Assembly: GCF_039680535.1 (NCBI RefSeq)
Contig: NZ_JBDKSS010000034.1
Location: forward strand, 4,107-68,106
Reading direction: 5' to 3'
Length of the DNA stretch: 64,000 nt
Origin: Parvibaculum sp039680535
GTDB taxonomy: Bacteria; Pseudomonadota; Alphaproteobacteria; Parvibaculales; Parvibaculaceae
The notes under the pieces were generated by a model that saw nothing but the letters and a program-made list of their open reading frames with translations, made no database searches and was not told the DNA's origin. How positions within the stretch are numbered: position 1 is the stretch's first letter; every line of letters starts with the position of its first letter. This document shows, piece after piece, positions 33,326-42,862 of the stretch. The translations under genes and the position numbers were made by a program.

Positions 33326-34306
33326 CTATTTGTCTGAAATGTAGATATCGACCGCGTCGGACTGCGTAAAGACCGTAAAGACGCCTGCCCCGGGGCTCCC
33401 GCCAATGACGAAGAGCTTGCCGTTGGTTGCGGCGGCCACTGCGGCGTGGCGCGGCGTCGGCAGCGGCGCTGCGCTCGTCCACGCTCCGCCATTGAGCACG
33501 AAGTGATCGCTGAAGGTTTTCGGCGGCGAAAGGCTCTCTCCACCGGTCACGTGGATTCTCCCGCCGAGCACTGCGGCGATATGGCCGGCGCGCGGCGCGG
33601 GCAGCGATGGGCCGGCGCGCCATGTGCCCGCTTCGGTGTCAAGGATATCGACACGGGCGGTGGCCACGCGGCCGTCGAGCCCACCGATCACGTAGATTTC
33701 ACTGCCCTGCGCGACAATCGCAGCGCCGCTGCGTGGCGCGGGCATGTTCGCCTTCGCGACAGCCCAGCGGTCTTCCGCCGGATCGTAGATAAAGACGCGG
33801 CCCGCATCCGCGCCTCTGCCGCCCAGCGCATAGAGCTTGCCGCCTACGGCAACGAGCGAAAGGCCGACGCGCGGCGCAGGCATGGGCGCGACACCGCGCC
33901 AACCGCCGCCCGCACGGTCGAAGACCCAGGTGGCGGCGCTTTCTTCCAGCGTCGGCGCTTCGCGCGTTCCGCCCGCCGCATAGCCGCCCGCGACATAGAT
34001 TCGCTCGCCGCTCGCCGCCATGCCGAATTGTTCGAGGCCCACGGGCAGCGCCACATCCGCGCGCCAGATGTCGCCGATCGTGTCATAGACCTCGGTGAGT
34101 GAGCGCGGGCCCGAAGCGCCGCCGCCGCCCACCACATAGAGATCTTCGCCCAGCAGCGCGGCGCCCGCATAGGCCCGCGCCGTCGTCATCGGCGCGCCTT
34201 CGCGCCAGCCATCGGCCCAGGCCGCGCCGCCAAGGCCGCCCAGCAGCGTTGCGACGACGGCGACATGACGGCATAGGACGAGTGGAGAAAACAAAGACGA
34301 ACGCAT
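33326..34306 (-). CDS. Exported kelch-repeat protein
   Basis: A 326-residue protein with a signal peptide (MRSSLFSPLVLCRHVAVVATLL, cleavage near AAWA) and about six kelch blades. Each blade shows the double-glycine strand (LYVVGGGG, IYVAGGYA, LYALGGRG, IYVIGGLD, IHVTGGE, LFVIGGSP), followed by Tyr/Trp-containing strands. It should form a periplasmic or exported six-bladed propeller. No catalytic residues can be assigned. The start at 34306 was chosen for the signal peptide; the long upstream frame runs through the tRNA gene and is not coding. It precedes ivd by 21 bases. Confidence 0.82.
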   Translation of the reverse strand: MRSSLFSPLVLCRHVAVVATLLGGLGGAAWADGWREGAPMTTARAYAGAALLGEDLYVVGGGGASGPRSLTEVYDTIGDIWRADVALPVGLEQFGMAASGERIYVAGGYAAGGTREAPTLEESAATWVFDRAGGGWRGVAPMPAPRVGLSLVAVGGKLYALGGRGADAGRVFIYDPAEDRWAVAKANMPAPRSGAAIVAQGSEIYVIGGLDGRVATARVDILDTEAGTWRAGPSLPAPRAGHIAAVLGGRIHVTGGESLSPPKTFSDHFVLNGGAWTSAAPLPTPRHAAVAAATNGKLFVIGGSPGAGVFTVFTQSDAVDIYISDK

Positions 34307-34423
34307 GAAGGCCCCGGCAAAACGCAGTCGCCCCGGTCGAGGGACGACGGGTTGCGAGTGTGCGTCATTTGCAGCCGCCTCGCCACCCGGCGCGCCGTCT
34401 GTGCCCAGCGTGTGGCGGCAAAG

Positions 34424-34458
34424 AAAAAGCCGGCCGCTTGAGGTGCGAGCCGGCTTTT
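34424..34458 (-). terminator. Intrinsic terminator after tRNA-Leu
   Basis: Ten-base stem (34425-34434 with 34449-34458) that on the minus strand ends CTTTTTCTTTG. It lies 19 bases beyond the tRNA 3' end and upstream of the kelch gene. Confidence 0.8.
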
Positions 34459-34477
34459 CATTTTCATCCCAAGGCCA

Positions 34478-34562
34478 TGGTGCGGTCGAGAAGACTCGAA
34501 CTTCCACGGGTTGCCCCACAGCGACCTCAACGCTGCGCGTCTACCAATTCCGCCACGACCGC
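34478..34562 (-). tRNA. tRNA-Leu (anticodon GAG)
   Basis: An 85-base minus-strand tRNA including encoded CCA. The acceptor stem GCGGTCG/CGACCGC is perfect; the D arm has GGAATTGGTAGAC; the anticodon stem CAGCG/CGCTG encloses TTGAGGT, giving GAG, which reads CTC and CTT. The long variable arm (around GGGGCAACCC) is typical of class II tRNA-Leu, and the T loop is TTCGAGT. Confidence 0.96.
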
Positions 34563-34649
34563 GCATGACTTGGGATGCGCCGATGTAACAAATCCGTTCC
34601 GGGTACTCAAGCTGCAAATTGACGAATTCGGTGAATAACCGAAAGCCGG

Positions 34650-35453
34650 TCAGATGCCGTCACCACCCGTATTGATGGGCAGGTGGATGCCGCACTCGTC
34701 CTTGTCACGGCCAACCCAGCGCCCGTCGCGATAGCTGCCCCCTTCCGGAACGCGCTCCGTGCAGGGCATGCAGCCGATCGAGAGGTAGCCGTCCTTGACC
34801 AGCGGGTGCCGGGGCAGCCGGTTGGCGTCGGTATAGCGTTCCAGCTCCTCCTGGCCCCAGAAGGCCAGCGGATTGAGCTTGAAGCGGGTTCCCGTGGCAC
34901 TTCCGGGCTCGCCGGTGCCGCGCACGGCCTCCTCCTCGATCGGGTCCATGCTGGTCCGGGCCGAGGTCTGGAAGCGCTTCCGCCCCGTGATCGAGGCCTC
35001 GAAGCCCTTCAGCGCCCGCTCAAGCGGCAGGACCTTGCGGACGAAGCAGCAGGCATCGGGATCGGCGTTCCACAGCGTACCGTTGGGGTCGCGCGCCGCC
35101 AGATCGGCCGGATGGGGCCCGGCGGCGCGAATATCGGTCAGGCCGAGGCGTTCCTGCAGCCGGTCGCGATAGCGCAGCGTTTCGCCGAAAAGCTTGCCCG
35201 TATTGAGGAAAATGACCGGCGTCGTCGGGTCGATCTCGGCCACCATGTGCAGGAGCACGGCCGATTCGGCGCCGAAGGAGGAAACGACCGCAATCTTGCC
35301 CGCGAATTCCTGCCTGATCATGACGTCGAGCAGCGCCTGCCCGCTGAGGCCCTGATAGCGCGTTCGCAGGCCCGTAAGGCGCGGCGACGTGACGGTCGCG
35401 GCATCCATGGCGGCGGCCCGATTCTCATGGCTCTTGAGCTGAATGACTGTCAT
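34650..35453 (-). CDS. cysH: Assimilatory adenylyl-sulfate (APS) reductase
   Basis: Reduces activated sulfate to sulfite in cysteine biosynthesis; 267 residues. The nucleotide site starts SSFGAES. Cysteines C135-C136 (CCFVRK) and C228/C231 (CMPC) form the [4Fe-4S] cluster that distinguishes APS reductases from E. coli-type PAPS reductases, and the catalytic cysteine is C254 in ECGIH. The ATG at 35453 gives a 4-base overlap with the siroheme gene. Two in-frame codons ahead also code for Met-Ala, so the start is uncertain by three codons. Confidence 0.93.
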   Translation of the reverse strand: MTVIQLKSHENRAAAMDAATVTSPRLTGLRTRYQGLSGQALLDVMIRQEFAGKIAVVSSFGAESAVLLHMVAEIDPTTPVIFLNTGKLFGETLRYRDRLQERLGLTDIRAAGPHPADLAARDPNGTLWNADPDACCFVRKVLPLERALKGFEASITGRKRFQTSARTSMDPIEEEAVRGTGEPGSATGTRFKLNPLAFWGQEELERYTDANRLPRHPLVKDGYLSIGCMPCTERVPEGGSYRDGRWVGRDKDECGIHLPINTGGDGI

Positions 35454-36010
35454 GGGAGCCAACCTTTATCCTCGATATATGCCTCGCTGCGCCGTCCGAC
35501 TTCGGACAGATCGAGGCCCTCCTTGCGCCAGACTTCGCGGCGCTCCGCCAGTTCCTTGAGCCGTCCGGACCATTCCGGCCCGAACAGTCCCTCGAGATAG
35601 CGCCGGAGGCGCCGCGCGAGGCCGGGGGACTGCCCCCCGGTAGATACCGTCAGCAACAGGTCGCCCCGCCGGACGGTCGAAGGAATGTGGAAGTCGCAAA
35701 GCGGCTTCCGGTCTTCCGTATTCACCAGCCGTCCCGCCTTTCGGGCGGCGGCGGCCAAGGCCTCCGACTCGGCCTCGTCGAGACCGGCAATCAGCACCAG
35801 CCCTGCGGCCTCCAGAGCCTCGCTGGAGGGCCTTGCGCCCTTCAGCCTCACACCGGCCCGGCTCGCCAGAGCCCCGTCCTGTGCCCCGGAAAAGACCTCC
35901 ACATGGGCGGCCCCGGCAGCATCCAGAAGCTCCAGCCGCTTCAGACCGGCCTCGCCCTCCCCGACCAGCACGATCCGGAGCGCGCCGACATCGAGCACGA
36001 TGGGAAGCAT
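35450..36010 (-). CDS. cysG: Precorrin-2 dehydrogenase / siroheme ferrochelatase domain protein
   Basis: A 186-residue protein equivalent to the N-terminal (Met8/CysGB) half of CysG: oxidation of precorrin-2 to sirohydrochlorin and possibly iron insertion. The NAD-binding turn is VGEGEAGLKR near 16-25, and STGGQSPGLARRLR is the conserved helix-turn following the fold. Its partner methyltransferase half is absent. It is coupled with cysH, consistent with making siroheme for sulfite reductase. Sulfite reductase itself is not in the window. Confidence 0.87.
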   Translation of the reverse strand: MLPIVLDVGALRIVLVGEGEAGLKRLELLDAAGAAHVEVFSGAQDGALASRAGVRLKGARPSSEALEAAGLVLIAGLDEAESEALAAAARKAGRLVNTEDRKPLCDFHIPSTVRRGDLLLTVSTGGQSPGLARRLRRYLEGLFGPEWSGRLKELAERREVWRKEGLDLSEVGRRSEAYIEDKGWLP

Positions 36011-36126
36011 GACGTCTCCTGACGGGAGCCAAGGGTGGAACGCCCGAGGCGGGGTCGAAGCCTAATTTCCATAGAAATAGGACAAGCGCCCGAATAATTC
36101 AATATCAGGACGTATTATGCTCTATT

Positions 36127-36151
36127 CAACACTATTTATTGTGTTGTTTTT
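36127..36151 (+). terminator. Terminator-like hairpin in an AT-rich intergenic stretch
   Basis: CAACAC and GTGTTG pair around TATTTATT and are followed on the plus strand by TTTTT. No plus-strand gene lies upstream, so it would stop transcription antisense to cysG-cysH, or it serves as a protein-binding palindrome. Confidence 0.45.
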
Positions 36152-36159
36152 GGTCCGGC

Positions 36160-36387
36160 TCAGTTCCGGATCGTCTCCGTGATCGCGATGGCGATGCGCT
36201 CGCCCTGCACGACGATTTCGCCGCGCGCGATCGGAATGTTGTTGGCGAGCAGCCAGACCTCGTCGTCATGATGCGCGTCGAGTTCGATGACCGCGCCACG
36301 GCCCATCTTCAAAAGCTGATGGATCGGCAAGGCGGTTTTGCCCAGCACGACCGAAATCTCGACAGAAACATTATTGACGGAATTCAT
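36160..36387 (-). CDS. Stand-alone FliN-like (SpoA domain) protein
   Basis: A 75-residue protein consisting only of a SpoA/FliN C-terminal domain: VSVEISVVLGKTALPIHQLL, then LANNIPIARGEIVV and ending AIAITETI, the beta-strand pattern of the C-ring protein FliN. FliN and its relatives are typically longer and lie in flagellar or type III secretion operons; here the neighbours are cysG and lipB. The start at 36387 has GGGGGCGGGA directly upstream. It may still supply FliN for the motor, or be a paralogue. Confidence 0.8.
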   Translation of the reverse strand: MNSVNNVSVEISVVLGKTALPIHQLLKMGRGAVIELDAHHDDEVWLLANNIPIARGEIVVQGERIAIAITETIRN

Positions 36388-36445
36388 TCCCGCCCCCAAT
36401 TGGCATCACGCGACCATCGAGAACGTCGCATGCTAGAGTTACCCC

Positions 36446-37129
36446 ATGGTTAAGACATCAAGTCTGGCGGAGCCCCTTTCCGCCTCAGCAGTCGAATGGC
36501 GCGTCTCCGATGCGCCGGTTCCCTATGACGTCGCAGTGGCCGAAATGGAGGCGCGCGCCGCCGCCATTGCCGAAGGCAAGGCGCGCGAGCTCGTCTGGCT
36601 GCTCGAACATCCCGCCCTCTACACGGCGGGCACCAGCGCGGATGAAAAGGACCTCCTCGCGCCGGATCGCTTCCCTGTGTTCAAGACCGGGCGCGGCGGG
36701 CAATACACCTATCATGGCCCCGGGCAGCGCGTGGCCTATGTGATGCTCGATCTGAAGCGTCGCAAACCCGATGTGCGCGCCTATGTCCACGATCTCGAAC
36801 GCTGGATCATCGCCACGCTGGCGCGCTTCAACGTCGTTGGCGAAGTGCGCGAGGATCGCGTCGGTGTCTGGGTGCGCCGTCCGGACAAGGGGCTTGGCCG
36901 CGAAGACAAGATTGCCGCCATCGGCGTGCGCCTCCGCAAATGGGTGAGCTTCCACGGCATCAGCATCAACGTGGACCCGGCGCTGGAACATTTCTCCGGC
37001 ATCGTCCCGTGCGGCATCTCGCAACATGGCGTGACGAGCCTCGCCGATCTCGGCCATCTGGTCAGCATGGAAGAAGTCGACATGGCGCTGAAGGCGAGCT
37101 TCGAGGACGTGTTCGGTCCGGCGCACTAA
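36446..37129 (+). CDS. lipB: Octanoyltransferase LipB
   Basis: Transfers octanoate from acyl carrier protein to lipoyl domains, the first step of lipoate synthesis; 227 residues. Active-site motifs are RGGQYTYHGPGQ, K155 in DKIAAIGVR and the acyl-forming C189 in GIVPCGI. Expected beneficiaries include pyruvate and branched-chain 2-oxoacid dehydrogenases, the latter feeding the leucine pathway here. It is divergent from the FliN-like gene by 58 bases. Its stop overlaps the next minus-strand gene by four bases. Confidence 0.95.
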   Translation: MVKTSSLAEPLSASAVEWRVSDAPVPYDVAVAEMEARAAAIAEGKARELVWLLEHPALYTAGTSADEKDLLAPDRFPVFKTGRGGQYTYHGPGQRVAYVMLDLKRRKPDVRAYVHDLERWIIATLARFNVVGEVREDRVGVWVRRPDKGLGREDKIAAIGVRLRKWVSFHGISINVDPALEHFSGIVPCGISQHGVTSLADLGHLVSMEEVDMALKASFEDVFGPAH

Positions 37130-38151
37130 TCGAACCGGACTGCCAGCACGAGCGCGCCAACGCCGAATATCACTGCCGCCAGCCAGACAAATCCGCCGAG
37201 CGCCGGGAGCGATATTCCGATCCAGAGAAGGAGCGTCGCGACAAAGATGCCGCCGATCACGCGCACGGTTCTGTCATAGGTCGTCCCGATGCGCCCCGCG
37301 ACGAGTTCGCCAATCACCATGATGGAGATGACAAGCCCGATCACCATGCCGAGCGGCCAAAGCAGAATGACGATGAAGGCGAGCGGTAATCCGATAATCG
37401 TCACGGCCGACAGGACGGCGAGTATTGGTGTACCGATCAGCCAGACGAGGCCGACGAGAAAGGCGAAGGCCGACTGCGCAGCAGCTGCCTCGCTGAGACG
37501 CGCCGCCCCTGCGGGTGCAGCAAGCGCGACGATGCCCGCCAGCAGGCCGAAGAAGACCGCCCCCGGCCAGGAGAGCCTGTAGCCCGGTGTCGGCCAGCGG
37601 TCGGTCCAGCTTCTCTCCGTATACTGTCCATATGGTTCCGGCGCGCCATAATGAGGTTCGCGCGGCCTTGTCGCCTCATCCCAGACCTTCGAACGCATGG
37701 CGCCCTTGATCCGCGCCCCGGAATCGACTTCGGCCGGACCGGCGGAGAAATAATTCACATCGCCTTCGACCCAGGCATCGGGACCGAAGACAACATGAAC
37801 GCCATAGAACGTAACATCGCCCTTCACATGGCCGTTGATGAGCGCGTCCTGCGCGCGGATGGAAAGATCGCCGTTGATGTCGCCTTCCGTCGCGACACGT
37901 CGCCCCGCGATCCAGACATCGCCGCCGACCTTCACGTCGCGCGAAATCGAGACGGTCTCGCCGGTAATGGTCAGCGCGCCCTCGACATTGCTGTCGACCG
38001 TGACGTCGCGCCCCGCGAGATAGACCGTGTCGCCGCTGCTCCACTCCACCGAAGCCGGGGTCGTGCCCTTGGCGACCGCGGCTCCAGCGGGCGCAATCAG
38101 CAGAAGCGCCCCCAACAGGGCCATGATAGCGGCTGCAAATCCGGTGCGCAT
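37126..38151 (-). CDS. Bactofilin-like polymer-forming domain fused to membrane helices
   Basis: A 341-residue envelope protein. It has a signal peptide (to about AGAAVA), then a repeated beta-helical domain (35-140) of the bactofilin/polymer-forming type with DVTVDSNVEGALTITG, VKVGGDVWIAGRR, INGDLSIRAQ and VKGDVTFYG rungs. After a Pro/Tyr-rich linker come several membrane helices (about 195 to the end). Unlike true bactofilins, which are cytosolic, the beta-helix here should face the periplasm. The function is unknown, possibly envelope scaffolding. Confidence 0.72.
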   Translation of the reverse strand: MRTGFAAAIMALLGALLLIAPAGAAVAKGTTPASVEWSSGDTVYLAGRDVTVDSNVEGALTITGETVSISRDVKVGGDVWIAGRRVATEGDINGDLSIRAQDALINGHVKGDVTFYGVHVVFGPDAWVEGDVNYFSAGPAEVDSGARIKGAMRSKVWDEATRPREPHYGAPEPYGQYTERSWTDRWPTPGYRLSWPGAVFFGLLAGIVALAAPAGAARLSEAAAAQSAFAFLVGLVWLIGTPILAVLSAVTIIGLPLAFIVILLWPLGMVIGLVISIMVIGELVAGRIGTTYDRTVRVIGGIFVATLLLWIGISLPALGGFVWLAAVIFGVGALVLAVRFD

Positions 38152-38220
38152 GAAGCCCTCCTTCTTCGGAGCCCAAGGCTCGCGTCATTGCGCCAGAGTG
38201 TCAACCGCAAGCGCGGCCCA

Positions 38221-38251
38221 TAAACAAACACCCCGGCGCAAGGCCGGGGTG
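38221..38251 (-). terminator. Intrinsic terminator after pccA
   Basis: Perfect nine-base stem (38229-38237 with 38243-38251), five-base loop, and on the minus strand the tail TTTGTTTA. It is 27 bases past the pccA stop. Confidence 0.88.
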
Positions 38252-38277
38252 CAGGTATTCGACTATGCGTCCGCGTC

Positions 38278-40305
38278 TTATTTCGACTCGAACTCAAACT
38301 CCATGATGACGGCATCGACCGCCAGGCTGTCGCCCGGCTTCGCCTCGATGGCGGCAATCGTGCAGTCCTTCTCGGCGCGGAGGATGTTTTCCATCTTCAT
38401 CGCTTCGACGATGGCGAGAGGTTCACCCGCCTTCACTTCCTGGCCGACTTCCACCGCGATGGACTTCACGAGGCCGGGCATGGGGCACAGCAGATATTTC
38501 GACGTATCCGCGGCAACCTTTTCCGGCATCAGCAGGTTCAGGCGATGGCCGAGCTGCGTGCGCACCACGGCCGCAACCGTCGCGCCGCGATAGCGCAGGC
38601 GGTAACCCTGCTTCGCGCGGTCGATCTGCACGGCTATGTCCTCGCCGTTCACCGTGCCGACGAAGACCGACTGTCCCGGCGTCCATTCGCTGTCCACGAC
38701 GAAGGTCTGGACGTCGCTGTCGTCGAGACCGGAAAGCGTGATCTCAAGACCGTCTTCGACGAAATCGGCCTTCGCCTTCTGGTGCCACGTGTCGAGGCTA
38801 ACCACCCAATCCTCGGGCAGCTTGCGCGGACGGCCCGAGAGCTGGCCGCTGATCTGCACGGCGCGGGCGACATGAAGCTCGTTCATGTAGACCGCGATGG
38901 CTGCGAGCTTGCGGCGGCGTTCGTCGCCCAGTTCGACGCCATGGAAACCTTCCGGATATTCCTCGGCAATAAAGCCCGTCGTGATGTTGCCCGACCGGAA
39001 GCGCGGATGCTCCATGATCGCGCCGAGGAACGGAATGTTGTGCTGGATACCGTCGATGCGGAACTCGTCCAGCGCGATGGACATGTAGTCGATGGCGCTG
39101 GCGCGGTCTGGACCATGCGTGCAGAGCTTGGCGATCATCGGATCGTAATAGATCGAGATTTCGCCGCCTTCATAGACGCCGGTATCGTTGCGGATGGTAA
39201 GGCCGTTCTCGGTGCCTTCCGCCGGCGGCTGGTAGCGCACGAGACGTCCGGTCGAAGGCAGGAAGTTGCGATAGGGATCTTCCGCATAGATGCGGCTTTC
39301 CATCGCCCAGCCGTTGATCTTCACATCGGCCTGCGTGATCGAGAGCTTCTCGCCCGCGGCGACGCGGATCATCTGCTCCACGAGGTCGATGCCGGTGATG
39401 AGCTCGGTCACCGGATGCTCGACCTGAAGGCGCGTGTTCATTTCGAGGAAGTAGAAATTGCGGTCCTTGTCGACGATGAACTCGACGGTGCCCGCGCTCT
39501 CGTAATCCACGGCCTTGGCGAGCGCGACGGCCTGCTCGCCCATCGCCTTGCGTGTGTTTTCATCAAGGAAGGGCGACGGCGCTTCTTCGATGACCTTCTG
39601 GTTGCGGCGCTGGATCGAGCATTCGCGCTCGTTCACATAGATGACGTTGCCATGCTTGTCGCCGAGCACCTGGATTTCGATGTGGCGCGGCTGCGTGACG
39701 AACTTCTCGATGAAAACGCGGTCGTCGCCGAAGCTCGACTTGGCTTCCGACATCGAAGCAGCGAAGCCTTCGGCCACTTCCTTCTCGGACCATGCGATGC
39801 GCATGCCCTTGCCGCCGCCGCCTGCCGACGCCTTGATCATGACCGGATAGCCGATCTCATTGGCGATCTTCACGGCTTCGGTGGAATCGGCGATCACACC
39901 GAGATAACCCGGAACGGTCGAGACCTTCGCCGCATTGGCGAATTTCTTCGACTCGATCTTGTCGCCCATGACCTCGACGGCCTTGACGTTCGGACCGATG
40001 AAGGCGATCCCCGCCTCCTTCAGCGCGATGGCGAACTTCGAGTTCTCGGAGAGGAAGCCGTATCCCGGATGAACCGCTTCGGCACCCGTCTTCTTGCAGG
40101 CGTCGATGATCTTTTCGATGATCAGATAGGACTGGGCGGCTGCGGGCGCGCCGATATGAACGGCTTCATCCGCCATCTCGACATGCAGCGCGTCCTTGTC
40201 GGCGTCCGAATAGACGGCGACCGTCTTGATGCCCATCTTGCGCGCCGTCTTGATGACGCGGCAGGCAATCTCGCCTCGGTTGGCGATCAGGATTTTCTTG
40301 AACAT
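38278..40305 (-). CDS. pccA: Propionyl-CoA carboxylase alpha (biotin) subunit
   Basis: A 675-residue BC-BT-BCCP protein that carboxylates biotin for propionyl-CoA to methylmalonyl-CoA conversion. The BC domain begins ILIANRGEIACRV and contains GGGGKGMR and EMNTRLQVEHPVTE; a BT linker (about 500-600) follows; the biotinyl lysine is in VEAMKMEN near the C-terminus. It is distinct from mccA elsewhere in the window. It follows pccB by ten bases and ends at a strong terminator. Confidence 0.93.
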   Translation of the reverse strand: MFKKILIANRGEIACRVIKTARKMGIKTVAVYSDADKDALHVEMADEAVHIGAPAAAQSYLIIEKIIDACKKTGAEAVHPGYGFLSENSKFAIALKEAGIAFIGPNVKAVEVMGDKIESKKFANAAKVSTVPGYLGVIADSTEAVKIANEIGYPVMIKASAGGGGKGMRIAWSEKEVAEGFAASMSEAKSSFGDDRVFIEKFVTQPRHIEIQVLGDKHGNVIYVNERECSIQRRNQKVIEEAPSPFLDENTRKAMGEQAVALAKAVDYESAGTVEFIVDKDRNFYFLEMNTRLQVEHPVTELITGIDLVEQMIRVAAGEKLSITQADVKINGWAMESRIYAEDPYRNFLPSTGRLVRYQPPAEGTENGLTIRNDTGVYEGGEISIYYDPMIAKLCTHGPDRASAIDYMSIALDEFRIDGIQHNIPFLGAIMEHPRFRSGNITTGFIAEEYPEGFHGVELGDERRRKLAAIAVYMNELHVARAVQISGQLSGRPRKLPEDWVVSLDTWHQKAKADFVEDGLEITLSGLDDSDVQTFVVDSEWTPGQSVFVGTVNGEDIAVQIDRAKQGYRLRYRGATVAAVVRTQLGHRLNLLMPEKVAADTSKYLLCPMPGLVKSIAVEVGQEVKAGEPLAIVEAMKMENILRAEKDCTIAAIEAKPGDSLAVDAVIMEFEFESK

Positions 40306-40315
40306 GTGATCGCCC

Positions 40316-41848
<1,533 letters not shown>

Positions 41849-42029
41849 TCCGACCCCTGAGACCTTGGGCCGGGACGATCCGGCCGGGCGTTTTCGAGAT
41901 GGTGGATGACCGGCGCACGGGGCTCGAAACGGCCGCCGCCCGGCATCTTGCGAGGGCCTTGAATAGCACCCAAATCGAACGTTTGCCAATGGCTTGGCGG
42001 GCGTTTTGGAGCCCCGGTTTTACGTAGCG

Positions 42030-42842
42030 TCAGACGGAGGTCTGGCCCAGAAGCTCCAAAAAACGTGCCGTGTCCGCCAGTTCTTCGCGCCTTGTGGCGA
42101 GTCGAAGCGCCTCGTCTTCGTCCTCGCCGCAGAGTTCCGCCTGCCAGGTTTCGTCCACGTGAGAGGCGTCGAAAGCCTGCCCGACATCGAGCCTGCCCTT
42201 CAGAAGCGCGAGCCCGATAATGGCCGAGCCGGTCAGCGTCGTGGCGTTGTGGAGCGCCGCCAGCGAGAAGGAGCCGATCCCGGTCAGGGCGGAGCGGAGC
42301 GCGGCGAGCGCGTCCTCGTCCTGGGCGATATGGGTGAGCCCTTCCGTCACGCGCAGCCGGGCGCCGAAGGTTTCCGCCGCCCAGTCCACCAAAGGCTGCC
42401 AATAGGCAATATGGCGGCGGGCAAGTTCCGCCGGATTGTCCGCCCGGTAGCAGATGAGGTCGGTGCCGGCGAAGGCCATGATGTCGGCGATCACCTCATC
42501 CCGGCGCGGTTCGACCCGATCGATCGCCGTATTGGCGAGCTTGGTCAACCACATGGTGCGGGGGTCGATCTTCTCGCCCTGGCCCTCCCACTCGCCGGCC
42601 ATGGCTTCCGCCAGTGCCAGCGTCGGAACCTTGAGTGGCGACCTGGCGGGCGTCTTCACGGCCCGCCCGTCGAGCAGCACCGTGAAGCCATCATCCAACG
42701 GCGCCGCCTTGGCTTCCTTGTAGAAGCGCTTGGGCAGCGGGCGGAAAGTATTGCGCCCCGGATGCTCGACCTGTTCGTCGAGCGCCCGGTTGCGCCCCAG
42801 CTCCGAGAAGAGCGGGCCAAAGATGGAATCGTCGTCACTCAT
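42030..42842 (-). CDS. ATP12 family F1-ATPase assembly chaperone
   Basis: A 270-residue homologue of mitochondrial Atp12, the chaperone of the F1 alpha subunit. Conserved segments are KRFYKEA, the FTVLLDGRAVKTPARSPL strand-turn, the GEKIDPRTMWLTKLANTAID stretch and the late helix with HLVDETWQAE-like SHVDETWQAE. Its occurrence is largely confined to alphaproteobacteria and mitochondria. It lies 20 bases after the AsmA-like gene and close to the rluC and HAD genes, as in many relatives. ATP synthase genes are not nearby. Confidence 0.9.
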   Translation of the reverse strand: MSDDDSIFGPLFSELGRNRALDEQVEHPGRNTFRPLPKRFYKEAKAAPLDDGFTVLLDGRAVKTPARSPLKVPTLALAEAMAGEWEGQGEKIDPRTMWLTKLANTAIDRVEPRRDEVIADIMAFAGTDLICYRADNPAELARRHIAYWQPLVDWAAETFGARLRVTEGLTHIAQDEDALAALRSALTGIGSFSLAALHNATTLTGSAIIGLALLKGRLDVGQAFDASHVDETWQAELCGEDEDEALRLATRREELADTARFLELLGQTSV

Positions 42843-42862
42843 ATTCGTTACTTCGCTATCGC

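Noticed and set aside
34307..34519. N-terminal extension of the kelch gene up to 34519
   Set aside because: It would read through the tRNA-Leu gene and its terminator. The ATG at 34306 gives a normal signal peptide.
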